From contig JALSLR010000097.1 in NCBI GenBank assembly GCA_026988245.1, forward strand, positions 1 through 34,358: 34,358 bases of DNA, in the 5' to 3' direction. The stretch is from Sulfurimonas sp. Its GTDB lineage: Bacteria > Campylobacterota > Campylobacteria > Campylobacterales > Sulfurimonadaceae. Below are positions 16,862-25,095 of this stretch, piece by piece (position 1 is the stretch's first letter; every line of letters begins with the position of its first letter). The position numbers were made by a program, and so were the translations under genes. The notes under the pieces were generated by a model. It made no database searches and was not told the origin of the DNA. It saw nothing but the letters and a program-made list of their open reading frames with translations.

Positions 16862-16887
16862 AATATGGTGTAATATTACACTATATT
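16862..16887 (-). promoter_or_regulatory. 26-bp palindrome upstream of the DUF1538 gene
   Basis: The core GTGTAATATTACAC (16868-16881) is a perfect 14-bp palindrome. It extends to 13-base arms with one mismatch. It lies 16-41 bases before the ATG at 16846 and contains TATAGT, a possible -10. It looks like an operator for a dimeric repressor or activator. Confidence 0.6.
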
Positions 16888-16952
16888 CCTTCAAAAATAG
16901 CTTTATTAAGATATTTTAGGTAAAATTCCGATATTAGTATGAAGATACTATT

Positions 16953-17024
16953 GGACAGCTGGCCGAGTGGTCGAAGGCGCTCGCCTGGAACGCGGGTGTA
17001 GGGTAACCTACCGTGGGTTCGAAT
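16953..17024 (+). tRNA. tRNA-Ser(GGA), 5' part of an interrupted gene
   Basis: Acceptor half GGACAGC, D-arm, anticodon stem CTCGC/GCGGG with loop CTGGAAC (anticodon GGA at 16987-16989), long variable arm (GTAGG-GTAA-CCTAC) and T-stem half GTGGG with T-loop TTCGAAT are all present. Then the sequence leaves tRNA form at 17025. The missing T-stem half CCCAC, acceptor half GCTGTCC and ACCA are found at 31583-31598. Joining the parts gives a normal 88-nt tRNA-Ser. As it stands the gene is broken. Confidence 0.9.
17017..17024 (+). other. Left attachment core (attL-like)
   Basis: GTTCGAAT lies at the left junction of the island and again at 31575-31582. It is the T-loop sequence of the host tRNA-Ser, a common target zone for tyrosine integrases. 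Recombination between the two copies would restore the tRNA and release the island. Confidence 0.75.
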
Positions 17025-17152
17025 AACTCGTGAAGTATCTTACAGAACCCCTATAATAGGGACTTTGAAGAGAAAATGTTGCTTGAAAAAGCCAAGTGCG
17101 TAGATAATGCGTAGATTCTGTATCAGCAAGATATAAGAAAAACGAATAATAT

Positions 17153-17239
17153 GGTTGAGTGTCCGAGTGGTCTATGGTGTAACCTTGGAAAGGTTATGTA
17201 GTTTTTCTACCAGGGGTTCGAATCCCCTCTCAACCTCCA
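17153..17239 (+). tRNA. tRNA-Ser(GGA), intact, carried by the island
   Basis: The acceptor stem GGTTGAG/CTCAACC, anticodon stem TAACC/GGTTA with loop TTGGAAA (anticodon GGA at 17187-17189), variable arm GTAG-TTTTT-CTAC, T-arm AGGGG-TTCGAAT-CCCCT and encoded CCA are all visible. D-arm pairing is weak at one position. It differs from the interrupted host tRNA in nearly every stem but has the same anticodon. It lies 128 bp inside the island and probably supplies the lost function. Confidence 0.92.
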
Positions 17240-17259
17240 TAAATAAGTGCTTTGAAGCA

Positions 17260-17622
17260 CTATCCAAAAATACTTCTCCCTTTAAGATTATTACTTTTAA
17301 CAACATTAGAAATGTATGTATTTTGTGTTACGATGCTATCATTATGTCCAAGCAATCCACTAACAACTGTTATACTTTCTATATCACCATGGATAAGGTT
17401 AGTCGCAAACGTGTGTCTCAAGTTATAGAGTCTTCCTTCGGGTAACCCAACATATTTTAGTAGTTTCTTATACATCCAATCTAATTGTCCAGCACTTGTG
17501 TATGAAGTATAATATCTGTTCGTAAAAACCCAAGAAATAATCATACAGTAGCAGACCAAAAAGGTAAGCCAACATCCACACCAACAGCTCGTTGGGTATT
17601 TCACTGTTTTATTGGGATACAA
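17260..17622 (-). pseudogene. Tyrosine integrase remnant (C-terminal catalytic part)
   Basis: From about residue 30 the 120-residue frame reads as the end of a phage-type integrase: VFTNRYYTSYTSAGQLDWMYKKLLKYVGLPEG, then LYNLRHTFATN (box II), LLGHND and a terminal NTYI with the nucleophile tyrosine. The first ~28 residues (Cys/Trp-rich) do not fit, and the N-terminal half with the first catalytic arginine is absent. The box II histidine before LRH is Tyr. The gene points at the 3' end of the island tRNA-Ser, 20 bp away, the usual place of an integrase next to its attachment site. Most likely dead. Confidence 0.75.
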
Positions 17623-17626
17623 ATGT

Positions 17627-17689
17627 TAATAATCAACGATACACAGCATCTTATGATGAATCTTAATGATATGCATAAATTGATTATTA
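17627..17689. repeat. 10-bp inverted repeat upstream of the AraC gene
   Basis: TAATAATCAA (17627-17636) and TTGATTATTA (17680-17689) are exact inverted copies 43 bases apart. They lie in the 166-bp gap between the integrase remnant and the AraC gene. They may be a regulatory site or a trace of earlier insertion. Confidence 0.4.
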
Positions 17690-17788
17690 GACTGCTTGGG
17701 CAGAGGTATTTAGATATTTATTTAATTAGGGAAGAGGTGTGAGGAAAGTGAGTTTATACAAATAGTTTAATAAAATAATGCTAACATC

Positions 17789-18790
17789 ATGCCAATGAAA
17801 AAACGTGAACAGATAAAACCTGCCCCAATAAGAGAAAATGAGTATATAAAAAAAGAGTTTGTAAGTTATCAAGAGATGGCAGAACATGCTCCTGATTGGT
17901 CACTCTTTTGCAACTACCAACTAGAACCTAATGGAATGAATGGTCAGTATGATATTTTGAAACTACCAAATATGCAACTCGCATTTAGTGATATGCATGG
18001 TGGATTTATGTTTAGTTTTGAAGCACCTAAAAATAGTATCTGTTTTTCACTCATACTAGAAGTGGCTGGTTCTGCTTGTTTTGAGTCTATGAAACTCAAA
18101 GAGGGAATGATAGTAGTTTTTGATGATAGAGAAGTATATAACTTTATGTCGAGTGGTGCTATAAAAATCATAGATGTTAGTGTAGATAAAGATTTTGACT
18201 CTCCATTACTAAAAGTTCTACAAGATACACAGAAAATGTACTTTTTAGATGATAAGGGAAGCCTAAAGGAACTCTTACTGGAGACGCTTACTCTCACAGA
18301 AGAAAATAATGATAACAAAAAGCTTTTTGCAAACTATAAAGAGAAAATTATTTCTACTATGGAAGAACTTGTAAGTAGACAAAAACCACAAACTCCAAAA
18401 TGTACAAAGGGTGAAGAGATAGCCTTACAAGTAAGAGATAAACTTTTTAAACATATGGATGTTGTGTTTGATACCGAGTATTTAGCTTCAGAGTATAAGG
18501 CGACAACACGAACACTTCAAAGCAGTTTTAAGTCTCTTTTTGGTTACACACCACAACACTTCATCCGTCTTCTCAAACTAAACCTTGTACATCATGAACT
18601 TCATGAGTCGACTCAGAAAGAGACTACTGTTTTAGCCATAGCCAAGAAGTGGGGTTTTATGCATATGGGGCGTTTCTCTAACTACTATAAAAAACTTTTC
18701 TCTGAGTTACCATCTCAAACACTCAAAAAGCTGGATATAGAAGATGATGGAATGCGTTTAGGATGTGTGGAAATAAAAGAGAGTATCTGA
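17789..18790 (+). CDS. AraC family transcriptional regulator
   Basis: 333 residues. The C-terminal ~110 residues are an AraC/XylS double helix-turn-helix: EYKATTRTLQSSFKSLFGYTPQHFIRLLKLNLVHHELHES, then VLAIAKKWGFMHMGRFSNYYKKLFSELPSQTL, the conserved second helix region. The N-terminal ~200 residues form a ligand or dimerisation domain that I cannot assign to a known sensor. There is no membrane segment. No ribosome binding site stands at the expected distance from the ATG at 17789; the second Met at 17795 is an alternative. It is the first complete protein gene of the island and points toward the envelope genes. I infer that it controls the four promoters sharing the GGAYAGAC box. Confidence 0.85.
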   Translation: MPMKKREQIKPAPIRENEYIKKEFVSYQEMAEHAPDWSLFCNYQLEPNGMNGQYDILKLPNMQLAFSDMHGGFMFSFEAPKNSICFSLILEVAGSACFESMKLKEGMIVVFDDREVYNFMSSGAIKIIDVSVDKDFDSPLLKVLQDTQKMYFLDDKGSLKELLLETLTLTEENNDNKKLFANYKEKIISTMEELVSRQKPQTPKCTKGEEIALQVRDKLFKHMDVVFDTEYLASEYKATTRTLQSSFKSLFGYTPQHFIRLLKLNLVHHELHESTQKETTVLAIAKKWGFMHMGRFSNYYKKLFSELPSQTLKKLDIEDDGMRLGCVEIKESI

Positions 18791-18835
18791 TTTTTGTTTT
18801 AAGGATAGACAGCTTACATCTGTTTTAACTATAAT
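18791..18835 (+). promoter_or_regulatory. Island box 1 with promoter (DUF1254 lipoprotein gene)
   Basis: TTTTTGTTTTAAGGATAGAC at 18791-18810 runs into a -35 TAGACA (18806-18811), an 18-base spacer and a perfect -10 TATAAT (18830-18835). The same box recurs at three other island promoters. A site overlapping the -35 fits activation by an AraC-type protein. Confidence 0.75.
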
Positions 18836-18863
18836 AAATGAAATTATTTTAAGGAATACAAAA

Positions 18864-19958
18864 ATGATGATAAAATCAGTAGTATTAAGTTTAGTAGCAA
18901 CAACAGCACTTTTAACAACAGGGTGTGCAGTTAAAGATGCAAAAACAGCGACACAAACACAAGAGTGCAAAACAGAGTATTATGCTCCTGTGTGGGATGC
19001 CAAGGCTCCTCATGTAGATGCAAAGAACTTCGTTAGAGCAGAAACAGACCTTCAGATGATGAGCTACTCTAGTGCTCCTTTTAAATTTGCTCAGTTTACA
19101 CATGGAAGAAAAGCTTATGATGTGAACAATCAAAAAACACTTAGTGGAAACAGAGATACTATCTACTCTTTTGGTGTGTTTGACCTCTCAAAGTCTGACT
19201 TAACTATCACTATGCCAGATGCTAAGGGTAAGTACATGACTCTAATGCCAATTTCTCAAAACCACGATATTTACCCAGGGCTTAACGCACCCGGAACCTA
19301 CACATTTAAGCAGTCTGAAGTTGGGACTCGTTATGTGATGTTTGTAGTGAGAACACTTGCTGACCCTAATGATACTGCAGATATGGCTCGTGCACATAAA
19401 CTTCAAGATGGTATTGTTGTAACTCAAGCAGACAAGGGTGACAGATCTGGACTCCAAGAGTGGAATGAAGATGAGATGTTAGCGATGAGAAAAGCTTACA
19501 ATGCACTTGGAAGTACTGCAAGTAGTAGTTCTAGTTTTTTTGGTGTAAAGTGTGATCGTTCATACTTAGATGATGCTATGGGTGTAGCAGTTGGTTGGGG
19601 TGGAATGCAAGAGTCAGATGCTCTTTACATACCAACACAAGTAGAGAAAAATGATGCTAAAACTGCATATACTATAACAGTACCAAAAGAGGTTCCTGTT
19701 GATGGTTTTTGGTCTGTTACTATTTATAACGAAGAGAGATTTATGGTACCAAATAAGTACAACTCATACTCTTTAAACTCTCTAACATCAGAAAAAAATG
19801 CAGATGGAACAACTACGCTTCACCTCGGTGGCGATCCAAAAGCGAAGAACTTCCTTTACATTCCTAAAAACTGGTTATACATCGTAAGATTTTATCAACC
19901 ACATACAGAGATTAGAGATGGTTCTTGGAGTTTTCCTAAGGCTGTTGAAGTAAAATAA
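18864..19958 (+). CDS. DUF1254/DUF1214 lipoprotein (first copy)
   Basis: 364 residues. The lipoprotein signal MMIKSVVLSLVATTALLTTGC puts the lipid-bearing Cys at 21. DUF1254 follows in the first half (NRDTIYSFGVFDLSKSDLTITMPDAKGKYMTLMPIS) and DUF1214 at the end (PVDGFWSVTIYNEERFMVPNKYNSYSLNS...KNFLYIPKNWLYIVRFYQPHTEIRDGSWSFPKAVEV). These domains usually occur together in secreted proteins of unknown function. AAGGAAT lies before the ATG. Its promoter carries island box 1, 73 bp after the AraC gene. A hairpin follows the stop. A second, longer DUF1254/1214 protein lies on the other strand of the island. Confidence 0.82.
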   Translation: MMIKSVVLSLVATTALLTTGCAVKDAKTATQTQECKTEYYAPVWDAKAPHVDAKNFVRAETDLQMMSYSSAPFKFAQFTHGRKAYDVNNQKTLSGNRDTIYSFGVFDLSKSDLTITMPDAKGKYMTLMPISQNHDIYPGLNAPGTYTFKQSEVGTRYVMFVVRTLADPNDTADMARAHKLQDGIVVTQADKGDRSGLQEWNEDEMLAMRKAYNALGSTASSSSSFFGVKCDRSYLDDAMGVAVGWGGMQESDALYIPTQVEKNDAKTAYTITVPKEVPVDGFWSVTIYNEERFMVPNKYNSYSLNSLTSEKNADGTTTLHLGGDPKAKNFLYIPKNWLYIVRFYQPHTEIRDGSWSFPKAVEVK

Positions 19959-19959
19959 C

Positions 19960-19987
19960 TTTAGTTTCACCTTTTGGTGAAACTAAG
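19960..19987 (+). terminator. Terminator-like hairpin after the first DUF1254 gene
   Basis: TTAGTTTCACC-TTTT-GGTGAAACTAA is a perfect 11-bp stem with a 4-base loop starting 2 bases after the stop codon, plus one wobble pair. No T-run follows, so it may stabilise the mRNA end or give partial termination before the phosphatase gene. Confidence 0.5.
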
Positions 19988-20028
19988 ACTACTCCTTATA
20001 AATACTCACCAAAATAGGAACTACACTT

Positions 20029-21720
20029 ATGAAAAAATCTTTACTCGCTTGCTCTCTTTTACTCCTTAGTACACTCACTTTCGCTCAAAACACTCCAAAA
20101 CTCATAGTGCAAATCACAGTAGATCAACTTCGTGGTGACCTCCCTGATAAATATATGAAAAATATGGGTGATGGAGGATTTCGTTACCTCAAAGAGAATG
20201 GAGTCTGGTTCAAAAATGCCAACTATAACTACTCAAACACTGAAACAGTTGTAGGACACACAACTCTAGCAACAGGAGCAAATCCTTCTGTTCATGGTAT
20301 GGTCTCAAATGTCTGGTACGATAGAGAGAAGAAAAGACTTGTTTACAACATAGAAGATAAACGCTATCACATACTCAGTAAAAATGCTGACATTGATGAC
20401 TCCACAGAAGTCGACACCTCTCAAGCACTTGCAGGAACAGATGGTCGTTCACCTGCAAATATTATGGTCTCTACTTTTAGTGATGAACTGGCACTTTTGA
20501 CAAACGCAAAATCAAAAATCTTTGGCGTTTCTGTAAAAGATAGAGGTGCTGTAACGCTTGCAGGTCACGGTGGCAAGGCCTTTTGGTTTTCTAAAACAAG
20601 TGGCGAGTTTATCACAAGCTCTTACTACTATGACAAGTATCCAAGATGGGTAATAGAGTTTAATGCACAACAGCTAGGTAAACGCTACTCAGACAAGTCA
20701 TGGGAACTTATGTACGATAAATCAAAATATATCTTTGGTAATTCTGATGATAATGCTTGGGAAGAGAACTACTCAACATGGGGACGAGTTTTTCCTCATA
20801 AGTATGGCTCAAAGAAGAGTAAGTACTTTAACCACTTCTTGACATTTAGCCCAGCTGGAGATGAGCTTACTCTTGACTTTGCGAAGGCTGTTATTAAAAA
20901 TGAGAAGCTTGGAAAAGGCGAAGCAACGGATTATCTCGCTATTAGCTTCTCTTCTACGGACTATGTGGGGCATCTTTTTGGACCATCAAGTTTAGAAGCT
21001 GAAGATAATATGCTACGCTTAGACAAAACACTTACATCTCTCTTTAGTTATCTTGATGCAGAAGTTGGACTTGAAAATACACTCATAGTTCTTAGTGCTG
21101 ATCATGGTGCTCCTGAAGCACCGGGTTATCTCGCTACACTAGGCATAGAAGCAAAATGGATAGCACCGATGAAGTGGAACAAAAAGCCATCACTCAAACG
21201 ACTCCAGAAGCAGTTTGGTGTCTCTGGGGAGCTTATAGAGGCTTTTTTTCCTCCCTATATCTATCTTAACCACGAAGTAATCGCAAAAAATGGACTTAAG
21301 CTTGCAGAAGTACAAAAAGCTGTTGCAAAAGAGATAATGGACATAGATGCAATTGCCCTCACAGTAACAAGCAGTGAACTTAGCAATAACACTCTACCAG
21401 ATACTTATCTCTATAATGCAGCTCTTAATAACTTCCATGCTAAACGATCAGGAGATATTCTCATCCTTTTTGAGCCACACTGTTTTGCAAATGATATGGA
21501 TGGCGGGATGATCATGGCGAGTAACCATGGTGGACCTTGGAGATATGACACTTTTGTGCCTGTTATATTTGCAGGAGGAGCTCTTCAAGGAAAGCAAATT
21601 TATAGAGATATCCGTCCAAACGATATCGCTCCTACACTTTCAGCTATAGTTGATACAAAAGCTCCATCTGGGTCAAGTGGAGAGATTTTGAGTGAAATTT
21701 TAGAAGGATTTTCTCACTAG
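20029..21720 (+). CDS. PafA-like alkaline phosphatase superfamily protein, secreted
   Basis: 563 residues with a signal peptide (1-19, ending TFA). The family architecture is clear: the first metal Asp in QITVDQLRGD (Asp32), the nucleophile zone NTETVVGHTTLATGANPSVHGM (probably Thr73), FSSTDYVGHLFGPSS and SADHGAPEAP (metal-binding Asp and His), and a late NHGGPWRYD histidine. This resembles PafA, the calcium-activated periplasmic phosphomonoesterase of Bacteroidota, and phosphodiesterase/nucleotide pyrophosphatase relatives. The substrate could be phosphomonoesters or phosphodiesters. The ribosome binding site is weak (AGGA). No island box stands before it; it lies behind a hairpin after the DUF1254 gene and may depend on read-through or on a weak TATAAA just upstream. 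Confidence 0.83.
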   Translation: MKKSLLACSLLLLSTLTFAQNTPKLIVQITVDQLRGDLPDKYMKNMGDGGFRYLKENGVWFKNANYNYSNTETVVGHTTLATGANPSVHGMVSNVWYDREKKRLVYNIEDKRYHILSKNADIDDSTEVDTSQALAGTDGRSPANIMVSTFSDELALLTNAKSKIFGVSVKDRGAVTLAGHGGKAFWFSKTSGEFITSSYYYDKYPRWVIEFNAQQLGKRYSDKSWELMYDKSKYIFGNSDDNAWEENYSTWGRVFPHKYGSKKSKYFNHFLTFSPAGDELTLDFAKAVIKNEKLGKGEATDYLAISFSSTDYVGHLFGPSSLEAEDNMLRLDKTLTSLFSYLDAEVGLENTLIVLSADHGAPEAPGYLATLGIEAKWIAPMKWNKKPSLKRLQKQFGVSGELIEAFFPPYIYLNHEVIAKNGLKLAEVQKAVAKEIMDIDAIALTVTSSELSNNTLPDTYLYNAALNNFHAKRSGDILILFEPHCFANDMDGGMIMASNHGGPWRYDTFVPVIFAGGALQGKQIYRDIRPNDIAPTLSAIVDTKAPSGSSGEILSEILEGFSH

Positions 21721-21740
21721 ATTTTTCTGCTTTTGTTTGG

Positions 21741-21785
21741 TTTTTGTTTTTAGGATAGACAGGCTCTGTCTATTCATAGTAAAAT
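21741..21785 (+). promoter_or_regulatory. Island box 2 with promoter (beta-barrel-cti operon)
   Basis: TTTTTGTTTTTAGGATAGAC at 21741-21760, a -35 TAGACA (21756-21761), an 18-base spacer and a -10 TAAAAT (21780-21785). ATAGACAG-GCT-CTGTCTAT forms an 8-bp inverted repeat across the spacer start. The start of transcription would fall near 21792, past an ATG at 21784, which supports the ATG at 21814 as the true start. Confidence 0.75.
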
Positions 21786-21813
21786 GAGCCAAACAAATTT
21801 AACAGGGAATAAA

Positions 21814-22602
21814 ATGAAAAAAATCTTAACAACAGTTGCTTTAGCAGCAGCACTTCTTCCAGCATCGCTAAGTGCTGAAATGTCAACAGAAGATATTGCA
21901 AAAGCATCTCAAAATCCACTGACAGCCATGTACTCTTTACCTATCCAGAATAATACATCTTTTGGAGACGACACAAAAAACTATGCAAATATTCAACCTG
22001 TACTTCCATTTGATATAGGTGATGACTGGACTTTAGTTACACGCACAATTGTACCAGTGGTTTATAATGGTGCAGCTTCAGCAGTGAATCATAATGAATG
22101 GGGTATTGCTGATACATCAATGACAGGGTTTTTTACACCTAAAAAAACTGGTGATAGCGGAATTGTATGGGGTGTTGGACCAACTGTACTCCTTCCAACT
22201 TCAACAAATGATTCGATGGGTCCTGGAGAGTGGGGAGCGGGTATCTCTGCTGTTGCACTTGCTATGCATGGAAAATGGGTTTATGGTGGACTTATCTCAA
22301 ATGTATGGTCTTTTACGGGAGATAGCCAAGTAAATTCAATGACATTACAGCCTTTTGTAAACTATAACTTAGGAGATGGACTTTTTTTAGCTTCTGTACC
22401 TATCATCACAGCAAACTGGAAAGCTGATAGTGCTAATACATGGGTTGTTCCATTAGGTCTTGGTGTTGGTAAAGCGATGAAAATGGGTAAGGTTCCATTT
22501 ACTGCACAGATTCATGGCTACTACAATGTTGTAAGACCTGACTTGAGAGATGATGAAAAATGGCAAATGCGAGTACAAGTACAGTGGTTGTTCCCACGTT
22601 AA
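21814..22602 (+). CDS. Outer-membrane beta-barrel protein (phenol MetA-pathway/transporter type)
   Basis: 262 residues. A signal peptide (1-21, ending SLSAEM) is followed by alternating beta strands. ASQNPLTAMYSLPIQNNTSFG, NIQPVLPFDIGDDWTLVTRTIVPVVY, WGVGPTVLLPTSTNDSMGPGEWGAG, QPFVNYNL and a terminal VQVQWLFPR match proteins often annotated as transporter or neuromedin U, a 12- or more-stranded outer-membrane family in the Phenol_MetA_deg group. The C-terminal residue Arg differs from the common Phe/Lys endings. The start at 21814 has AGGGAAT before it; an in-frame ATG at 21784 lies upstream of the predicted transcription start. cti follows after 34 bp, in one operon. Its cargo is unknown. 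Confidence 0.78.
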   Translation: MKKILTTVALAAALLPASLSAEMSTEDIAKASQNPLTAMYSLPIQNNTSFGDDTKNYANIQPVLPFDIGDDWTLVTRTIVPVVYNGAASAVNHNEWGIADTSMTGFFTPKKTGDSGIVWGVGPTVLLPTSTNDSMGPGEWGAGISAVALAMHGKWVYGGLISNVWSFTGDSQVNSMTLQPFVNYNLGDGLFLASVPIITANWKADSANTWVVPLGLGVGKAMKMGKVPFTAQIHGYYNVVRPDLRDDEKWQMRVQVQWLFPR

Positions 22603-22636
22603 TATAAAAACTATAAATCTAAGCTCAAGGAAGTAT

Positions 22637-24997
22637 ATGAAGCTCTCATATTATCTTATTATCTCTACTGTAACCCTTTTGTTTAGTGCTTGTGGTGCTC
22701 CAGAACTTGCACCAGTTGCGGTAACTCCTTCAAATCATTCAGTGAATTATCTTAAAGATGTTAAACCCATCTTAGATAAACGCTGTGTTAGTTGTCATTC
22801 ATGTTACAACTCTCCATGTCAAGCAAAGTTTAGTGCTTATGAGGGTGTAGATCGTGGTGGTAGCAAACTGCTTGTTTATGATGCACTTCGCTTAAGTGCT
22901 GCAGAACCTACTCGTCTTTTTATAGATGCTCAAACTACTCCAGAGTGGAGAAAAAAAGAGTTTTACTCTCTTACAAAAAGCGATGACTCTAACATGACTC
23001 ACAATGATTCTATCATGATGCATATGCTCCATGATAAAAAGAAAAATCCACAAATCATTGGTAACTATGCACCAGAGGGTGATAAACTAGTATGTCCCCG
23101 AGACAAAGAGGAGATGAATGAGTATGTAGAAGATAAACCAAATCATGGTATGCCGTATGGACTTCCTCAAATACAAGAGAGTGAGTATACAACTCTAACA
23201 CAGTGGTTGCAACAAGGAGCAAAGGGACCAACTACTCAAGAGCAAAAAATGCTCAAGCAGCCTTCTGCTATAGCACAAGTTGAGATACAAAAATGGGAAA
23301 AGTTCTTGAACCAGCAGGATGCAAAACATAAGATGACTGCACGTTACCTATATGAGCATCTCTACCTTGCACACTGGAACTTCAAAGCCTCTCCAAGTGA
23401 GTACTTTGAGATAGTTCGCTCTAAGACACCAGCACCAGAACCTGTTGACTTAGTTGTGACTCTTCGTGCTTATGATGATCCTAAAGTAGATACTTTTTAC
23501 TACCGTTTAGTGAAAATGCATGCAACTCCCGTCCATAAAACTCATATGGTAGTAGAGTTTGATGATGCGAAACTTGCTCGAATTAAAGAGCAGTTTATCG
23601 ACACAAAATGGATGCAAGAACCTCATGTCATGAGCTATGACTCTAAAGTATCTTCACAGCCTTTTATTGCGTTTGAACAGATTCCTGCTGCATCTCGCTA
23701 CCAGTTTTTACTTGACAATTCGCATTACATCATAATGACATTTATTCGTGGTCCAGTTTGTCGTGGACAGATGGCTCTTAATGTTATTCATGATCACTTT
23801 TGGATACTTTTTCAAGATCCCAAACATGACTTAACAGTCCTTAAACCAGAGTTTTTACAAGCTCAAGAGAAAAACTTAGTGATGCCTATTGAGACAAATA
23901 ATTTAAGTGTTTGGAACACCTTTAGTGATGACTATAAAGATGCTTTTGAGCGTTACTTTGCTGCCAAAGAGAAGCTGTATGAAAAAGAGATGCCAAATGG
24001 TGTTGCTTTAGAGAACATTTGGAAGGGTGAGAAGCCAAGTGATGCTCCAATGCTAACTATTTACAGACATTACGATAGTGCTTCTGTTCACAAAGGTGCA
24101 GTTGGTGAACTTCCAAAAACAATGTGGGTTATTGACTTCTCTCAACTCGAACGAATTTACTATCTTTTAGTTGCTGGGTATGATGTGTATGGAAATATCT
24201 CTCATCAGACAAATATCCGCCGTTACTTTGACTATATTCGTATGGAAGGTGAGGAAAATTACTTAACATTTCTTCCAAAAGAGCATCGTATGGAGTATTT
24301 TAAATCATGGTATATAGGAATTGATGATGTTCAAGAGCTTAACTCTTTAGAAATTTCTAACATTGAAACTAAGGTTAAATACAAAACTAACCATCCACGT
24401 GGTGAGTTTATAGAGCAAGTTGTGAATAATCACCTCTTAAAATCTACGGGCATAGAATTTGATGATATTAACTACTACAGTGAAGGGCAAACACCACCTC
24501 TTATGCCAAAAAGTTTCACTATTAGAGAAGAGTTGAAAACTGGTTTTAGAGCACTTACAAAACCAGGTACAGGTTTCATTAAACATGTCACAGACAATGG
24601 TGTAAATGTTATGCATATTCGTATTAAGATGGAAGATGGAAGTGATATAGTGGGGTCAATAGTAGTAAACCGTTGGCATGACAATGTAAACTCAATGTTC
24701 AATGGTGAGCAAGCAGCTCCACAAAAAGACACTATTGATTTTGTTAAGTACTCTGTTGGTTCATACCCAAATATGTTTGTAGTAGTAGACTATAAAGACC
24801 TTCCTGATTTTTTTGATTTAGTACAAAATTATGATAGAAGTGAAAAGTATAACAACAAAATTAGAAAGTATTTTATAAGTCGTTCTAACAAAGATTTTTG
24901 GAAAACATTTGATTGGTTCCAAAATAACTTTAATGAATCTGATCCTCTCAATGCAGGTCTTTATGATTTAAATCGTTACTTTAGTAAACCTTTTTAA
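22637..24997 (+). CDS. cti: Fatty acid cis/trans isomerase (Cti), haem lipoprotein
   Basis: 786 residues. Cti converts cis to trans unsaturated fatty acids in membrane phospholipids without shifting the double bond, making the membrane more rigid under solvent, heat or toxic stress. The lipoprotein signal MKLSYYLIISTVTLLFSAC puts the lipid Cys at 19. The cytochrome-c-type motif is Cys50-Val-Ser-Cys53-His54 in ILDKRCVSCHSCYNSPCQAKFSAYEG, which matches the Cti family exactly. GMPYGLP and YTTLTQWLQQGA also fit. The length is normal. It starts at 22637 with AAGGAA before the ATG, 34 bp after the beta-barrel gene. Rare in Campylobacterota to my knowledge, so probably imported with the island. Confidence 0.9.
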   Translation: MKLSYYLIISTVTLLFSACGAPELAPVAVTPSNHSVNYLKDVKPILDKRCVSCHSCYNSPCQAKFSAYEGVDRGGSKLLVYDALRLSAAEPTRLFIDAQTTPEWRKKEFYSLTKSDDSNMTHNDSIMMHMLHDKKKNPQIIGNYAPEGDKLVCPRDKEEMNEYVEDKPNHGMPYGLPQIQESEYTTLTQWLQQGAKGPTTQEQKMLKQPSAIAQVEIQKWEKFLNQQDAKHKMTARYLYEHLYLAHWNFKASPSEYFEIVRSKTPAPEPVDLVVTLRAYDDPKVDTFYYRLVKMHATPVHKTHMVVEFDDAKLARIKEQFIDTKWMQEPHVMSYDSKVSSQPFIAFEQIPAASRYQFLLDNSHYIIMTFIRGPVCRGQMALNVIHDHFWILFQDPKHDLTVLKPEFLQAQEKNLVMPIETNNLSVWNTFSDDYKDAFERYFAAKEKLYEKEMPNGVALENIWKGEKPSDAPMLTIYRHYDSASVHKGAVGELPKTMWVIDFSQLERIYYLLVAGYDVYGNISHQTNIRRYFDYIRMEGEENYLTFLPKEHRMEYFKSWYIGIDDVQELNSLEISNIETKVKYKTNHPRGEFIEQVVNNHLLKSTGIEFDDINYYSEGQTPPLMPKSFTIREELKTGFRALTKPGTGFIKHVTDNGVNVMHIRIKMEDGSDIVGSIVVNRWHDNVNSMFNGEQAAPQKDTIDFVKYSVGSYPNMFVVVDYKDLPDFFDLVQNYDRSEKYNNKIRKYFISRSNKDFWKTFDWFQNNFNESDPLNAGLYDLNRYFSKPF

Positions 24998-25015
24998 TCA
25001 ACTTTCTTTTTCCTA

Positions 25016-25038
25016 ACCATCACAAATTTTGTGGTGGT
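25016..25038. terminator. Hairpin after cti
   Basis: ACCATCACAAA and TTTGTGGTGGT pair over 11 positions with one wobble pair around a very short loop, 19 bp after the cti stop. No strong T-run follows, so its role as terminator is uncertain. Confidence 0.45.
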
Positions 25039-25054
25039 AAACTATTTTCACAAT

Positions 25055-25070
25055 ATCTGATATATCAGAT
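25055..25070. promoter_or_regulatory. hipBA operator O1
   Basis: ATCTGATATATCAGAT is a perfect 16-bp palindrome 56 bp before hipB. It overlaps the expected -35 region of the hipBA promoter (-10 TATAAT at 25090-25095). Confidence 0.8.
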
Positions 25071-25095
25071 TAATATACTATATTTTAGCTATAAT

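Noticed and set aside
17560..17610. AVGVDVGL in a - strand frame, reminiscent of a TnpB RuvC segment
   Set aside because: Only a few residues followed by a stop; too short to claim.
22550..22636. Longer Cti start at 22550, overlapping the beta-barrel gene
   Set aside because: The lipoprotein signal and AAGGAA place the start at 22637.
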